Below are positions 19,463 through 29,484 of a stretch of DNA of 64,000 bases, piece after piece. The notes under the pieces were generated by a model. It did no database searches. It was not told where the DNA came from and saw only the letters and a program-made list of their open reading frames with translations. Made by a program: the position numbers and the translations under genes. This stretch comes from Parietichytrium sp. I65-24A (lineage: Eukaryota; Sar; Bigyra; Thraustochytrida; Thraustochytriidae): the NCBI GenBank assembly GCA_012862575.1, contig BLSF01000051.1, forward strand, positions 186,001-250,000. Direction: 5' to 3'. Position 1 is the first letter of the stretch. Each line of letters starts with the position of its first letter.

Positions 19463-20028
19463 TCTGCCCGATTCGACCCCCACGTGTATTGCTTTGATGA
19501 TATAGCTTGCGTTCCCAAGTTTCGGACAGCCGGGGACGAAGTTCGAAAGGCGGATGGCCACCTTTCTAGAAAGTCGTTGGATGCTTCTAAGCCATCGATT
19601 CTGATATAGTGCTTGTTTCAAGTTTTTGAAAAAGAAAATCTATCTTTGCCGATTTGCGCACCCCTCTGCTGTCTCCTTTTCTTCCCCTAGCTGTGACGAA
19701 GGGGCTAAGCTTCTGTTTCTCTTGTTTTCTTTAAATATATATATATATAATAGACAAAGAAGAAATAAGATCTTTGATGTTTCGTTGCTCTAAATTTGAA
19801 CTTGAATGTTAAAATAATAAGAGCAAGAGGTAAATTTTCCCCCCGGTTTCTCCCCGAAGCGATCGCGCCTAACCCGTTCCGTCAGCAAATTTCAATACAC
19901 AGCCAAAGACACCCTTCTCCGAGAAGCGCCGCCTCTAGACCTCGCCAGCCTCCACAGCCTTGCCCAGCGCAGACCCAAGGTCGTGGCACAGTCAGTTCGT
20001 GCACGACACAGAGCTTTGCTCAGTGCAT
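19463..20028. other. Convergent spacer
   Basis: 3' regions of two convergent genes. A short (TA)n run lies at about 19733-19750. No gene seen. Confidence 0.6.
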
Positions 20029-20409
20029 CTAGCGAGCGTGCTTGGTGAGCCTTCCCATGACAAACATTGACGTGTCCAAGTACCTCTCCGCGCAGCTGGA
20101 GATGCACTGTTGCTCCGAGCTGCTCAGCTTCGCGTCAGGCTTGCCCACGCACGTGTCCCAGCACAGCTCTGTAAGCTTGGCGATGGCTGCTTGCACTACT
20201 GCCTTTTGCTGCTCCTGCTGCAGAGCCATGCGCAAAGCTGCCTGAGGGTCCGAGGAGCTCATCGTAGGCGTGTAGCTGGATGGCGCAGGCGCCGATGCAA
20301 AGTCCGAGCCAAAGTCGCCGCTGGAGGAGGATCCGTAGCTGCTGGAAGGCTCCTCATATGAGCTCGATGCCCCCGAAGAGGACGAAGAAGAACCCCACCA
20401 GCTGGACAT
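20029..20409 (-). CDS. TIMM13: Small Tim chaperone, Tim13-like, with Ser-rich N-terminal extension
   Basis: Intermembrane-space chaperone that escorts hydrophobic precursors to the TIM22 and SAM complexes, normally as a Tim8-Tim13 hexamer. ATG is at 20407-20409 (126 aa). The twin CX3C pair is present as C83-WDT-C87 and C102-ISS-C106, and the linking segment VGKPDAKLSSSEQQC matches Tim13 (VGKP...L..SEQ.C). Typical Tim13 is about 90-100 aa; here the first ~50 residues are Ser/Gly/Tyr-rich low complexity. Initiation at Met50 or Met61 would give a conventional length, so the extension may be untranslated or unusual. Confidence 0.9.
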   Translation of the reverse strand: MSSWWGSSSSSSGASSSYEEPSSSYGSSSSGDFGSDFASAPAPSSYTPTMSSSDPQAALRMALQQEQQKAVVQAAIAKLTELCWDTCVGKPDAKLSSSEQQCISSCAERYLDTSMFVMGRLTKHAR

Positions 20410-23400
20410 CTTTCCTGTGCTCTTGAGGCTGCACTAAACTATCTGCAAGTCCCAATCATTCACCATCACCATATCCCGAAGAGTTGACATATCACCATAT
20501 TCAAACATTCCAGCAGTGAGCCACATCGGAAGACATCAACCACGAAATGGACGCAAAACCACGCCGCCACCGAGAGAGCACCAATCATAACCAATCATAA
20601 CCAATCCGAACATGAAAATATACCACGTCAGCAAACCAAATCCTTCACATCACCAAGTGCAAAAACAACACATGACCATTCTCCCTCTCATTCTCACTCT
20701 CATTTCTCATTCTCATTCTCCGTCGTACTCAACGCCACTCAACGCCAGTCCCGCCAGGTTATCAGTCCGCGCGACGCAACTCACTTTTTAGAATAGACTC
20801 GAAATCCGCTCCGAGACGTCTGCTCCGTGCTTGCTTGGCTGTATCTGGCTCCTCCGCTCTCTCTCTGCGCGTCGTTCGCGGGGCGTAGCTGCGGTTAGGA
20901 GTGACTAGTGTGTGGTGGGTGAAAATATGTGAAAATTGTGGAATAAATGCGAGAAAATTCAGGATTAATTGGGAGAATAAATGGGAAGAAATGGGAGGGT
21001 GGTGTGTTCCAGAAGAAAGCGCGGAACCGGGTGGAAGTGGGTTCTTGGTCAGAGAACCCGACGTTTGGGTGACCATGAGGAGCTCGTGTGATCTCGTGTG
21101 TTTCCTTTTTTCCTCTTCATTCTTTATTCTTCATTCTTCATTCTTCATGATGGACATTGAGCATTGAATACATTGAATAAAGACATGGGCGGGAAGATGG
21201 CATGGCTTGCCGAGGTGTGAATGGAGGCATGTAGGCGACAGTGGCTAGATGCGCTGACCATCGGAGCATCGCCAATCTTTTCTTTACGGACGTTTATAAA
21301 ACATCGCCACCCACCATGCTGTTGACGCCGTCCACCCTCAACGTCGCAACGTCACAACGCCACCCGCCTTTGCCACCTTGCCGCCTCTCGGCATGGCATG
21401 TGCAGAGAAGTAGCAGTAGCAACACGAGCAGCAGGGGCGAATGGGGCTTCCAGGACTGAAGGACACCGGCACATTGACGCAAATTTGGCGCAAATCGCTT
21501 ACTTTTGGTTTTTGCGAGCCAACAACCAAATTCACCAAAGCATGTAGTCGGGAACGCTGCTGCAGCTGGCATCCAAGTTTTCTACCTTTTGGCTTTTGCG
21601 TCTCATTCCCTTTCTCTCGTGGGCTGTTTCGACTTGGGGAACTTTGAGTACTACTCTGTCACGAAGAGTAACGCAAGCCGCAATCGCTCGCGATTTTCTT
21701 TCTTGTATGAAAGGCCGAAAGGCCGAGAGGACAAAAGTGCGATGGCCGACGGTAAGCATGCGCGCGAACAGAGATTATTGTCGCATGAGTTGCGCCGACC
21801 AAGCTTCTCTGGGATAGCCCGAGTTGGCAGGGACATTTCGGGGCACTAGTTTTACCGCACGCACTGATGCAGCGATGCAGCTGGCCCCGAAATTGGCTGC
21901 GGTAGCACGCGCTTGAGAAGAGCTACGTGAGACTGGCCATCGCACACCTCCAGGCACACGCACTTGTGAGATGTTGTGAGATGTTGTGAGTCTTGTAACT
22001 CCCAAATCCCCCCCCACCCATCCACAACCTTTTGGTCAGTAGTTCCATGCCGACATGCCGACTTTTGCACTTGGCAACTAAGCCGACCAACTCAGGTTCG
22101 AAAGAGAATCATTTGACAGTTTGACAGTGAATGAATGCAAGAATGCAAGGCGATGGTTCAACTTGCACGACAGCTGCATGCCGACAGAGGGAGGATTCGC
22201 GAGGGTTGCAGCAATGATTCCCCGAACGATTAAGTAGAAAGGAGAGGACACTGAGACACTGAGGACACGATCAGGACCACCAAGATCAGGAGAGAGCGTG
22301 ACGCTGTGGCTAGGAACGCACATCACAAGCAAGACAAGACAAAGGAAGGACATGTCCACCAAAAGACAGACACGAATTGAATCTATCAGACTAGACAAGG
22401 CCCTTGCAAGATCTAAAAGAAACGGAGCCAGCTTCCACCTAAGGCCAGGGAGTAGAAAATAGAAAACAGAAGACAGAAAGAAAACGACAGAAAAGAGCAA
22501 ACATGGGCAAAACTGTTGGAAGCAAAAGCAATTTGTTGTGAACAAAACATCTATCTATCTGTGAGTTGTGAGTGCCACGACAGCCACGATTTCGTTTTTT
22601 TTGTCGCGCTATCCTCTTCCAAGCACATGCCTAATGCCAATTGCCTAATGCACACTCACTCTGCTTTGTGTACTACTGTAATGGTCCTTAGCAAACTCTA
22701 CCTGCATCCACCCGCCTACTGCTTCTACCAAACTACTGCAGAACTCTACTAGATAGATAACGAGTACTACATACTGCATTCATGTGTTGTGCATTCTGCT
22801 TTCGATCATTTAAAATTGAGAATTTCGGAAGTTGAAATGTGAACGAAGGAAAGAACGAAGAATGCGGACGAAGCTGTGATGGTTGAGAACAACAGTGGGC
22901 GTGGTTGAGACAGTGTGAGAGATACTCTGACAATGAGTGAGTGGGTGGGTGGGTGGGTGAGTGAGTGAGGACACCGAAAGCGAAAGAAACAATGAGTTGT
23001 TCGACTGCCGCTCCACAGCGCAAAACTCTTCGCTGCTGTGGCCTACGCTTCGCTATCCATGTGCACTAGCACTACCGCCTTCTTACTTACACCCTACCAC
23101 TCCTTATCCAAGCACACTCCCTGCCACTGCTACCCAGCCATAGGCCTTCATTAAACAAAAGCTTAGACTTTTTTTGACTCCACTCTTCCACTCTTTCGAC
23201 CTATACAGTGGTACACCAGGCCTACCAGCACTACTACTTTTTCCACCCTCCTCCTCCCCACCCCCTTCCTCGTGTATTCCCGCACTACTCCACTCCTACT
23301 CCAAACCCTACTCTACGCATAGCACTCCACAGGGACCACGCACACAATCCCTCCTACTCCTCTCCTACTCTTTCGCCTAGCTCACCTGCCCCTCCCACCG

Positions 23401-24214
23401 CCCATCCTACCATCCAGCTACCCCACTGCTATAACAGCGTTTGATCCTATAGTTAACTGTACCTGAATCAGTAGAGTGGCGCGCGCACGACGCTAGTCCT
23501 ATCCAATTGAGTAGATCACGGCGTAAGCCTAGCGGAAAGGTGCATTTGAGAGAGCGAGCGCTGTGAGGAGGAAAGGAGAAAAGAGAAAAAACGTGCAAAA
23601 AACGCGGTGAAATTACGGGCGCGAGGACACCTGCCGGGGACCCCTGTAATTGCCCGAGAGAGCAAGTTGACTCGCCGCAGCGTCGCTCGTAGTGGATCGG
23701 CTAGGCCTGCGCAGGGCGCGAGGAGTGGGAGCTAACCTAAGCGGGGATCGGGGATTTCGGTTTCTCTCTCTCGGAACAACAACAACAACAACAACAACAA
23801 CACTCACATACACACGATTGTGGGAGAGAGTGAGACGCGCGGCGGTAGGCTCCTGGTGTTCCCGACGCACGCTTCTGCGAACGGAGGAGAGAAATCTTGA
23901 CGAGGATCGCGGCCTAGTCCACGCGTGGGTGGGTGGGTGGGCTGCCCCAAGTGTGCACCTTAAGGAGTCGTTTGTTCTGTTTGGGGGTGGCATTTGGGAA
24001 GAGAGAAGAAGCATTGTTGCACTGGAAAAAGTCGGCGCCGTGGAGCTGCTGGTGAATTCGAATTGGAAAAGCTTGTTGTTTTGGTTTGGTTTGATTTGGT
24101 TGTTTGTTTTGTTTTTGGTGTGAATCCTGCGGGTCGAGCCTTCGGCTTGGGTAGTGTGGAGTGTGTAGGAGCCAAAAATAATCAATCAGCGAGAGGGCTC
24201 GTTAGGCAGCCAAG
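20410..24214. other. Gene-free spacer (3.8 kb)
   Basis: No gene recognised. Holds AACCAATCAT repeats (20585-20612), TTCTTCAT repeats (21115-21150), a TGTGAGATGT repeat (21965-21990), a GAGTGGGTGGGT run (22930-22970), a strand-asymmetric CTAC/CCTCC-rich segment (about 23040-23430) and an AAC array. The last ~400 bases are probably the G alpha promoter and leader. A 155-codon hydrophobic frame at 22078-22545 (-) begins with TTG and looks accidental. Confidence 0.6.
23775..23802. repeat. AAC trinucleotide microsatellite
   Basis: Perfect (AAC)n, about nine units, upstream of the G alpha gene. Confidence 0.95.
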
Positions 24215-25906
24215 ATGGGCCAGTGCGCGGCTTGCGTAGGCAAGTCACAGTACACCGCGGCCAACATCAGCAGATTGCTTGAGACGGACGAACGGCGCAA
24301 AAATTCGGACTCGAGTGTTCACTCCAAGAGCAAGAAGGGGAGGAAGAAGAATGAGACCAAGCTCCTGCTGCTTGGCACTGGGAATTCAGGCAAAAGTACA
24401 ATTTTTAAGCAGTTTCAGTTGTGGCACAAGAACGGATTCTCCGACGCGGAGCGCGAGTACTATAGGAGATTAATGATCGACAGCACAATCGCGACCATCT
24501 GCAAACTATTGCAGAATGCGAATGATCTGCTATTCGAAGGCGAGATGAAGGACGATGATTTGGACGAGAAAGGTATAATGATCATGATGAAGAATGCGAA
24601 TGCTGACTACGAGTTATCGGGGGATGACTTCGAAAAGGTGGACTTCACTCAAGCCATCGACAGCAGCGTACCCAAGCCTAGAGACAAGTCATACAGCACA
24701 GCCAGGCGCGAGCCGCAGCCGTCCGATCTTTCCGACAGCGGTGGACGTCGGCGCACAGACCTCTCAGAATACGGTAGTTCTGCCATGGTCCCACGGAAAA
24801 ATAGCTTCTCTGACACTGTGAAAAGCACAGAGTCCGTTAGCATAGAAGATGAGTCCCCGCGGAGTGCCAGATCGCATAGTAAGAAGGGCTCAACATCGCC
24901 AATGTCTTCCCCTATTAGCGCCACGGTGCAGCGCCTCAGCAATTTGGGACTCAAGCAGCGATCAAAAGACAAGGAGAAGAGCAGCAGCAGTAGTAGTAGT
25001 AGCAGTACCCCGATTGAAGCATCGGCAATTGTAAGTGACGCAGTCGCGCCTCTGGTGGAAGCTGTGCGCAATTTGCCCCCGGGAAGCCAGCTGCACGACA
25101 AAGTGCAAGTCACATACCCCCGGGAAACTCCTTCTGGGGGGATGGAAGAGGTCCACAAACTTATTTCAGTCGTGGAGATGCTCAAAAGGATCTGGAAGGA
25201 CCCAGTCATTCAGAAGGTATACAGCATGGAGGGCAAGATGCCGTCCTTGGAAGCCCCAATTGCCTATTACATGGAACACATCGACCGAATCGCCCGCCCT
25301 GACTTTGTACCAACTGAGATTGACATACTATTTAGCCGCAAGCAGACAAGGACTGTCCAGGAGTTGTCTTTTCGAAGCGAAGGAAAGGCTTTTCTCTTGA
25401 TAGACGTCGGCGGCCAACGCATCGAAAGGCGAAAATGGGTAAGCTACTTTGAGTCCGTGGATGCTGTCCTGTTTGTGGTCGGGCTCGATGGGTACAACCA
25501 GCTTTGTCTTGAGGACGGGAAAACCAATCGACTTCGAGAGGCGTTGACGCTCTTCAAGGACATTTGCGACTCGCCTTTCTTCTATAAGACCAACTTTCTT
25601 CTCTTTCTGAACAAGAGCGACTTGTTCAAAGAAAAAATCACACAAGTGCCCCTGAATGTTTGCTTTCGGAGCTACAATGGGCCCCAGCACGAGTACGAAT
25701 CCTGCGTCACCTACATTCGAAAGCGCTTTATTGATACGCATACTCGGCACATACAAAAGCACATGACGGTGGACATGCTCACCCCGCGCGTGTACCCTTA
25801 CATCACATCTGCAACAGCAACTGAGCAGATGAACTATGTCATAGCAACCTGTCAGTCGATTTTCTTGCGCAAGGGCTTGGCCCAGTGCGGGATCGCGGCA
25901 ATGTAA
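24215..25906 (+). CDS. Heterotrimeric G-protein alpha subunit with large helical-domain insertion
   Basis: GTP-binding switch coupling membrane receptors to effectors. The ATG at 24215 gives MGQCAACVG, an N-terminal Gly2 for myristoylation with Cys4 and Cys7 for palmitoylation, so it is membrane attached. The nucleotide motifs are: P-loop G54-x4-G59-K60-S61, switch I with the arginine finger R375 and Mg-binding T378, switch II DVGGQ (397-401, catalytic Q401), N466-K467-S468-D469, and T531-S532-A533-T534. At 563 aa it is about 200 residues longer than usual; the surplus, Ser/acidic-rich low complexity, sits at about residues 110-300 within the helical domain. Switch I reads RKQTRT instead of the usual RVKTTG. 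The C-terminus AQCGIAAM determines receptor choice and matches no class I can name. Confidence 0.95.
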   Translation: MGQCAACVGKSQYTAANISRLLETDERRKNSDSSVHSKSKKGRKKNETKLLLLGTGNSGKSTIFKQFQLWHKNGFSDAEREYYRRLMIDSTIATICKLLQNANDLLFEGEMKDDDLDEKGIMIMMKNANADYELSGDDFEKVDFTQAIDSSVPKPRDKSYSTARREPQPSDLSDSGGRRRTDLSEYGSSAMVPRKNSFSDTVKSTESVSIEDESPRSARSHSKKGSTSPMSSPISATVQRLSNLGLKQRSKDKEKSSSSSSSSSTPIEASAIVSDAVAPLVEAVRNLPPGSQLHDKVQVTYPRETPSGGMEEVHKLISVVEMLKRIWKDPVIQKVYSMEGKMPSLEAPIAYYMEHIDRIARPDFVPTEIDILFSRKQTRTVQELSFRSEGKAFLLIDVGGQRIERRKWVSYFESVDAVLFVVGLDGYNQLCLEDGKTNRLREALTLFKDICDSPFFYKTNFLLFLNKSDLFKEKITQVPLNVCFRSYNGPQHEYESCVTYIRKRFIDTHTRHIQKHMTVDMLTPRVYPYITSATATEQMNYVIATCQSIFLRKGLAQCGIAAM

Positions 25907-26865
25907 TATTCTCCCCCTTTATTTTATATTATCTAATTTTGTCCGCCCTCCTCCCACCATCTCCCATCTTGACCGCGCTGCTTTCCGAGATCTTTCCGAG
26001 TCCTCATTAGGCACCGTGGTTTCTTTAGATTGAAGTCATGTCCATTGGATAGAAACAGACGAAGTGGCATCGGACTTGTCGGAAGACGAGTTTTTGAGCT
26101 CCGAGTCAAGTAGTGCTCTATCAGAGAATTCAAACTCGTCAGCCCTGAGGGGGTCGAGGCATTGCTTCGATACGGGAGTGTTCTTGCAGGCTACCCTGGG
26201 TCCAAGCAAAGGAGATCCGAACGAGCCGGACACTACCAGGTACGGCATAGCTGTATCGGGTGCCTAACCAGATTGACTTCCGTCAAGGCCTCACTGTCAG
26301 CGGAAAGGGGCGCAGGAAAAGGTACGAAAGTGACCAGAGAAGGGAAGGTGTTTTTGTACTTGCAGATACTTGGGCGACCAAGTATGGAGGTGGGGTTGGG
26401 GTTCGTAGAAAAGTACAAGAAAAGTAAAAAAGAGAGTCTCTTTCAACACTGAATACTGCCTGGGGATATGTTTTTTCCTAGACTGCTCGTCGTCTTAATG
26501 AGAGGGTGACGAAGTGAGAGCGTAAACAAACCCTATCTGAAGGTGGGGTGGTGGCTCACTTGATCTCACTTGTCAGCTTCTTCAAAGGAACTATACTGCT
26601 GGCACCATCTGGTACTAGTACCCCCTTGGGCCCTTCGACATCCTTTGACATCTTTTGACATCATTAGACATCTCGATCTTGCGCTTGTGAGTGATGAGAC
26701 ATGATGAAACATGATGTGACATGATGTGACATGTGACGACTTGAAGCGCAAACGCACAAGCCAACGCGACAAGTCGGGAGTGCGAATCAGAAAAGAGTTG
26801 CGCGTGCGACTGTGAAGACTGTGAAGACTGTGAAGACTGTGAAGACTGTGAAGTAATAGGCGAAT
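25907..26865. other. Spacer between G alpha and Crinkler/RHS-like gene
   Basis: No gene. It contains GACAT-based repeats (26637-26740) and ends in a 9-bp tandem array abutting the next ATG. A short acidic Ser-rich frame at 26040-26267 has no ATG. Confidence 0.6.
26808..26852. repeat. Five perfect copies of GACTGTGAA
   Basis: Exactly five 9-base units in tandem, ending 13 bases before the start codon of the Crinkler/RHS-like gene. The unit contains GACTGTGA, the core of a motif scattered in other spacers. Confidence 0.97.
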
Positions 26866-29484
26866 ATGCCTCTCCTGCAGCGCTTCGACGGAGCGAGAAG
26901 GGCCGCAGCAGCGACCAAGGCTTGGTCTGTGTCTCTGCGAGAGTATTCGCGCTGCTCGCGATGGGCGGGTGCAGGAAGCGAGTGCATGAGAGAGGTGCCA
27001 ATATGTGGGGTGCAGTGGAGGGATGTCTGTGGCGCCGGCGTGCTCGCGGGGTGGCGGAGTGTGGCTCCGGGAGGGATGCAGCTCGGAACGAGGCCGTATA
27101 GTACCACAGACCGCGGAGCGAGTAAAGGGACTGAAGGCGTGTTGGAAGATCCTGATATTCGCCTGGCGAAGGAGTTTAAAGAATTACAGAGGGAAATCAA
27201 GGACGTGAACGACAGTATCGAGCGAGTCGAGGAAGAAATCGCTGAGGTGTTAAGATCCATCGCTGCTGTCGGAGAAGAGAGGTCTGCGCTGGCGAAGCTC
27301 ACGTGGAAAAGCTTGGACGAGGACGAGAAGGCCGAGTTCGGAAACGATCCTGTTGAGCTTCGCAAACATCGAGAATGGAAGGATAATTATTTGTTTGACG
27401 AGAAGTTGTACTTGCTACGCAAGGAGAGGTACTTGCTTAAAGAGAAAAGATTCCTGCGAAAGGAGGAAAACATTTTGTTAAAAAGGATGAAAAGACAGGC
27501 CAATTCTCACGTTGAGATACTGGGGATCCTGCAAACGCTCTTTCCCAAGCATCCCGAGCCAAGGACGACCACGGCTTTCTGTGCATCGATTGATACCGAG
27601 AGGCACGCCATCTTTGGCCGCGACGAGCAATTGAAAGCCCTGTACAAGCTATGGAGTTCGAGAATGTCAGACCCCAAGGCCGAGAGGGCCGAGCGAATGG
27701 CACACCCGCTTGTGGCGCTTTCTTGCTTGCCAGGGGGCGGAAAGACGACATTTCTATCTCACGCGCTGAAGGACTCAACGTATGTGGACAGGCTTACGAG
27801 TAAAGACGTATGCCAACATGATGAGGTCTGGGAGAGGTTTGCGAAGCGATTTAAAAGTAGCATTCGGCTTTTTGTGACGTTTGATACTGGTGCGGAAGTG
27901 CTAGCGCAGGAAGCCAGTCACTATATGAGTGAGAGATTGGGGCTTCGGGTCTTGCATTCGTACTGGTTCGGGAAAAAGGACCCCGATTTCACAGAATTTG
28001 CAGCGCGCTGGCTAGAGAATGCAGATGCGCCACCAATATATGGAGTGTTGGACCTCATCAAGCATGTGAGCGGCGATGTGGACGTGTTCTTGGCAGTCGA
28101 TGATCATATCAAATCAAACAAGTACAATGAAACGCTTTCACCTGTGCTCAACTCTGAAGTTCTGTCTGTCATTGGGACACAACTCTCTACGAAAGGACCG
28201 CGCTTCCACGCTATCGTCGCATCGGGGGAGCTCAAAAGCTTTACTTATCTGCGTGCCTGGTCTGGTCGCCCCTTGATGTTTCTGGACATCAATCCCCTCA
28301 GCCGTGAAGATTCGGAGAAACTTGTCCACGACCTCGTCGACTTTGAAAAGGTTCAATGGCAGGAAGAAATCATCGAGAGGCAGTACATCGATTTTGCAAT
28401 TGGTGCGTCACTAGGCCACCCGCGTACGCTACAACACATCAGCAAGATGATTCGTGGTGGGGAGAGAATAACCACGGCTAAGGTACTCCATGTCCTTGGT
28501 GAACATTTCAAAGTACACAGCGCAATGGCAGGGCTCACAAACGATCAGATACTAGCTCTGCTGAAAGCCGCCGTCCGAGCCGCCGCGCTTGGTAAGGTCT
28601 CGATTCCGTGTAATGACGACCTCGCTATTGCCAACGAGATCAGGTTTCCTCTGGACGATATGATCAAGTACGGCATGATTATGAACCCAATCCTTGAGCT
28701 GGGCGAATTCTTGTTTGCCAGGTTTTCTCCAGGATTTTACATTTGGTGCATGGAAAGACTGGCTTTGTCGCCTACAAAGGAGCATCAAGACGTGGCTGAT
28801 GCGTTAGGTCACATCTTTGATCCAAAATTCGTGGAGAGATGTGCGACAGATCGTGGTTCGATTTTTGAGGGTTTCCACCTTGGCTTTATGGCGCTCCAGG
28901 CATGGGCGCTCGGGGATGGGACAATATCTTTGCACGACGTATTCAAAAATGTGTCGTCACTCCAGGCAGACGAAGAATTCAAGTCGAAGTTGAAAAACAT
29001 TCAATCCATCAACAAGACGCCTCTAAAAATTTGCGAAACTTCAAGTCGCGGGTTTGTACCGATTGGGAAGGAAGCCTTCGAGAGCGCCTTTAAGGAGAAC
29101 AAAAATCTGGCGTTGTACCACTCGCCAATGGAGTCTGGCGCAGACATTTCGCTGTGGAGTAAACAGCCGTCTGGGCGGGACCTTGTGGTTGCTCACCAGT
29201 GCAAGTATCAAATCAAGGATGTGGCGAGTGGGGAGTCTGAATTGAACCTCAAAGCCGAAATTAAACGCATGAGAGAGCACATGTCTGGCGTGGATAATGT
29301 GGACTGGGTGCACGTTTTCCCAGTTCGAAGCGAGATGAACCCTAAGGACTTGCAGAAGATTCGCGAATCGTCTGACGCTTTGACCTTTGCGTTGTGCGAA
29401 GAGGATTTGAAAGAGCTGTACGGAAACATGAACATGTCGCCAATTTTGTCTTTGAGAAAGAACGTGCCGGGCACGACAAAGTAA
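26866..29484 (+). CDS. Crinkler/RHS-like protein: P-loop NTPase plus predicted PD-(D/E)XK-type nuclease domain
   Basis: 872 aa from ATG 26866. The first ~55 residues are Arg/Ala/Ser-rich and nearly lack acids, like a mitochondrial presequence. A charged coiled coil spans about 100-225. A STAND/AAA-like NTPase follows, with Walker A-like CLPGGGKTT (287-295; the first Gly of the classic pattern is missing) and Walker B VFLAVDD (D412, D413). The C-terminal ~130 residues contain D760 in GADISLW and Q778-C-K780 in VVAHQCKY, spaced as in restriction-endonuclease-fold enzymes where Q can replace E. NTPase plus such a nuclease is the layout of Crinkler-RHS proteins known in oomycetes, other protists and trypanosomes. 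The LFLAK-type N-terminus of secreted oomycete Crinklers is absent, so a host-directed effector role is not supported; an intracellular or organellar role is open. The stop overlaps an AATAAA (29484-29489). Confidence 0.7.
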   Translation: MPLLQRFDGARRAAAATKAWSVSLREYSRCSRWAGAGSECMREVPICGVQWRDVCGAGVLAGWRSVAPGGMQLGTRPYSTTDRGASKGTEGVLEDPDIRLAKEFKELQREIKDVNDSIERVEEEIAEVLRSIAAVGEERSALAKLTWKSLDEDEKAEFGNDPVELRKHREWKDNYLFDEKLYLLRKERYLLKEKRFLRKEENILLKRMKRQANSHVEILGILQTLFPKHPEPRTTTAFCASIDTERHAIFGRDEQLKALYKLWSSRMSDPKAERAERMAHPLVALSCLPGGGKTTFLSHALKDSTYVDRLTSKDVCQHDEVWERFAKRFKSSIRLFVTFDTGAEVLAQEASHYMSERLGLRVLHSYWFGKKDPDFTEFAARWLENADAPPIYGVLDLIKHVSGDVDVFLAVDDHIKSNKYNETLSPVLNSEVLSVIGTQLSTKGPRFHAIVASGELKSFTYLRAWSGRPLMFLDINPLSREDSEKLVHDLVDFEKVQWQEEIIERQYIDFAIGASLGHPRTLQHISKMIRGGERITTAKVLHVLGEHFKVHSAMAGLTNDQILALLKAAVRAAALGKVSIPCNDDLAIANEIRFPLDDMIKYGMIMNPILELGEFLFARFSPGFYIWCMERLALSPTKEHQDVADALGHIFDPKFVERCATDRGSIFEGFHLGFMALQAWALGDGTISLHDVFKNVSSLQADEEFKSKLKNIQSINKTPLKICETSSRGFVPIGKEAFESAFKENKNLALYHSPMESGADISLWSKQPSGRDLVVAHQCKYQIKDVASGESELNLKAEIKRMREHMSGVDNVDWVHVFPVRSEMNPKDLQKIRESSDALTFALCEEDLKELYGNMNMSPILSLRKNVPGTTK

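Noticed and set aside
22078-22545. 155-codon hydrophobic frame, possible small membrane protein
   Set aside because: It begins with TTG; the first ATG gives a short fragment, and the surrounding DNA looks like noncoding spacer.
26040-26267. Acidic Ser-rich frame after G alpha, perhaps an exon
   Set aside because: No ATG, no clear splice partners, and the G alpha protein is already complete.
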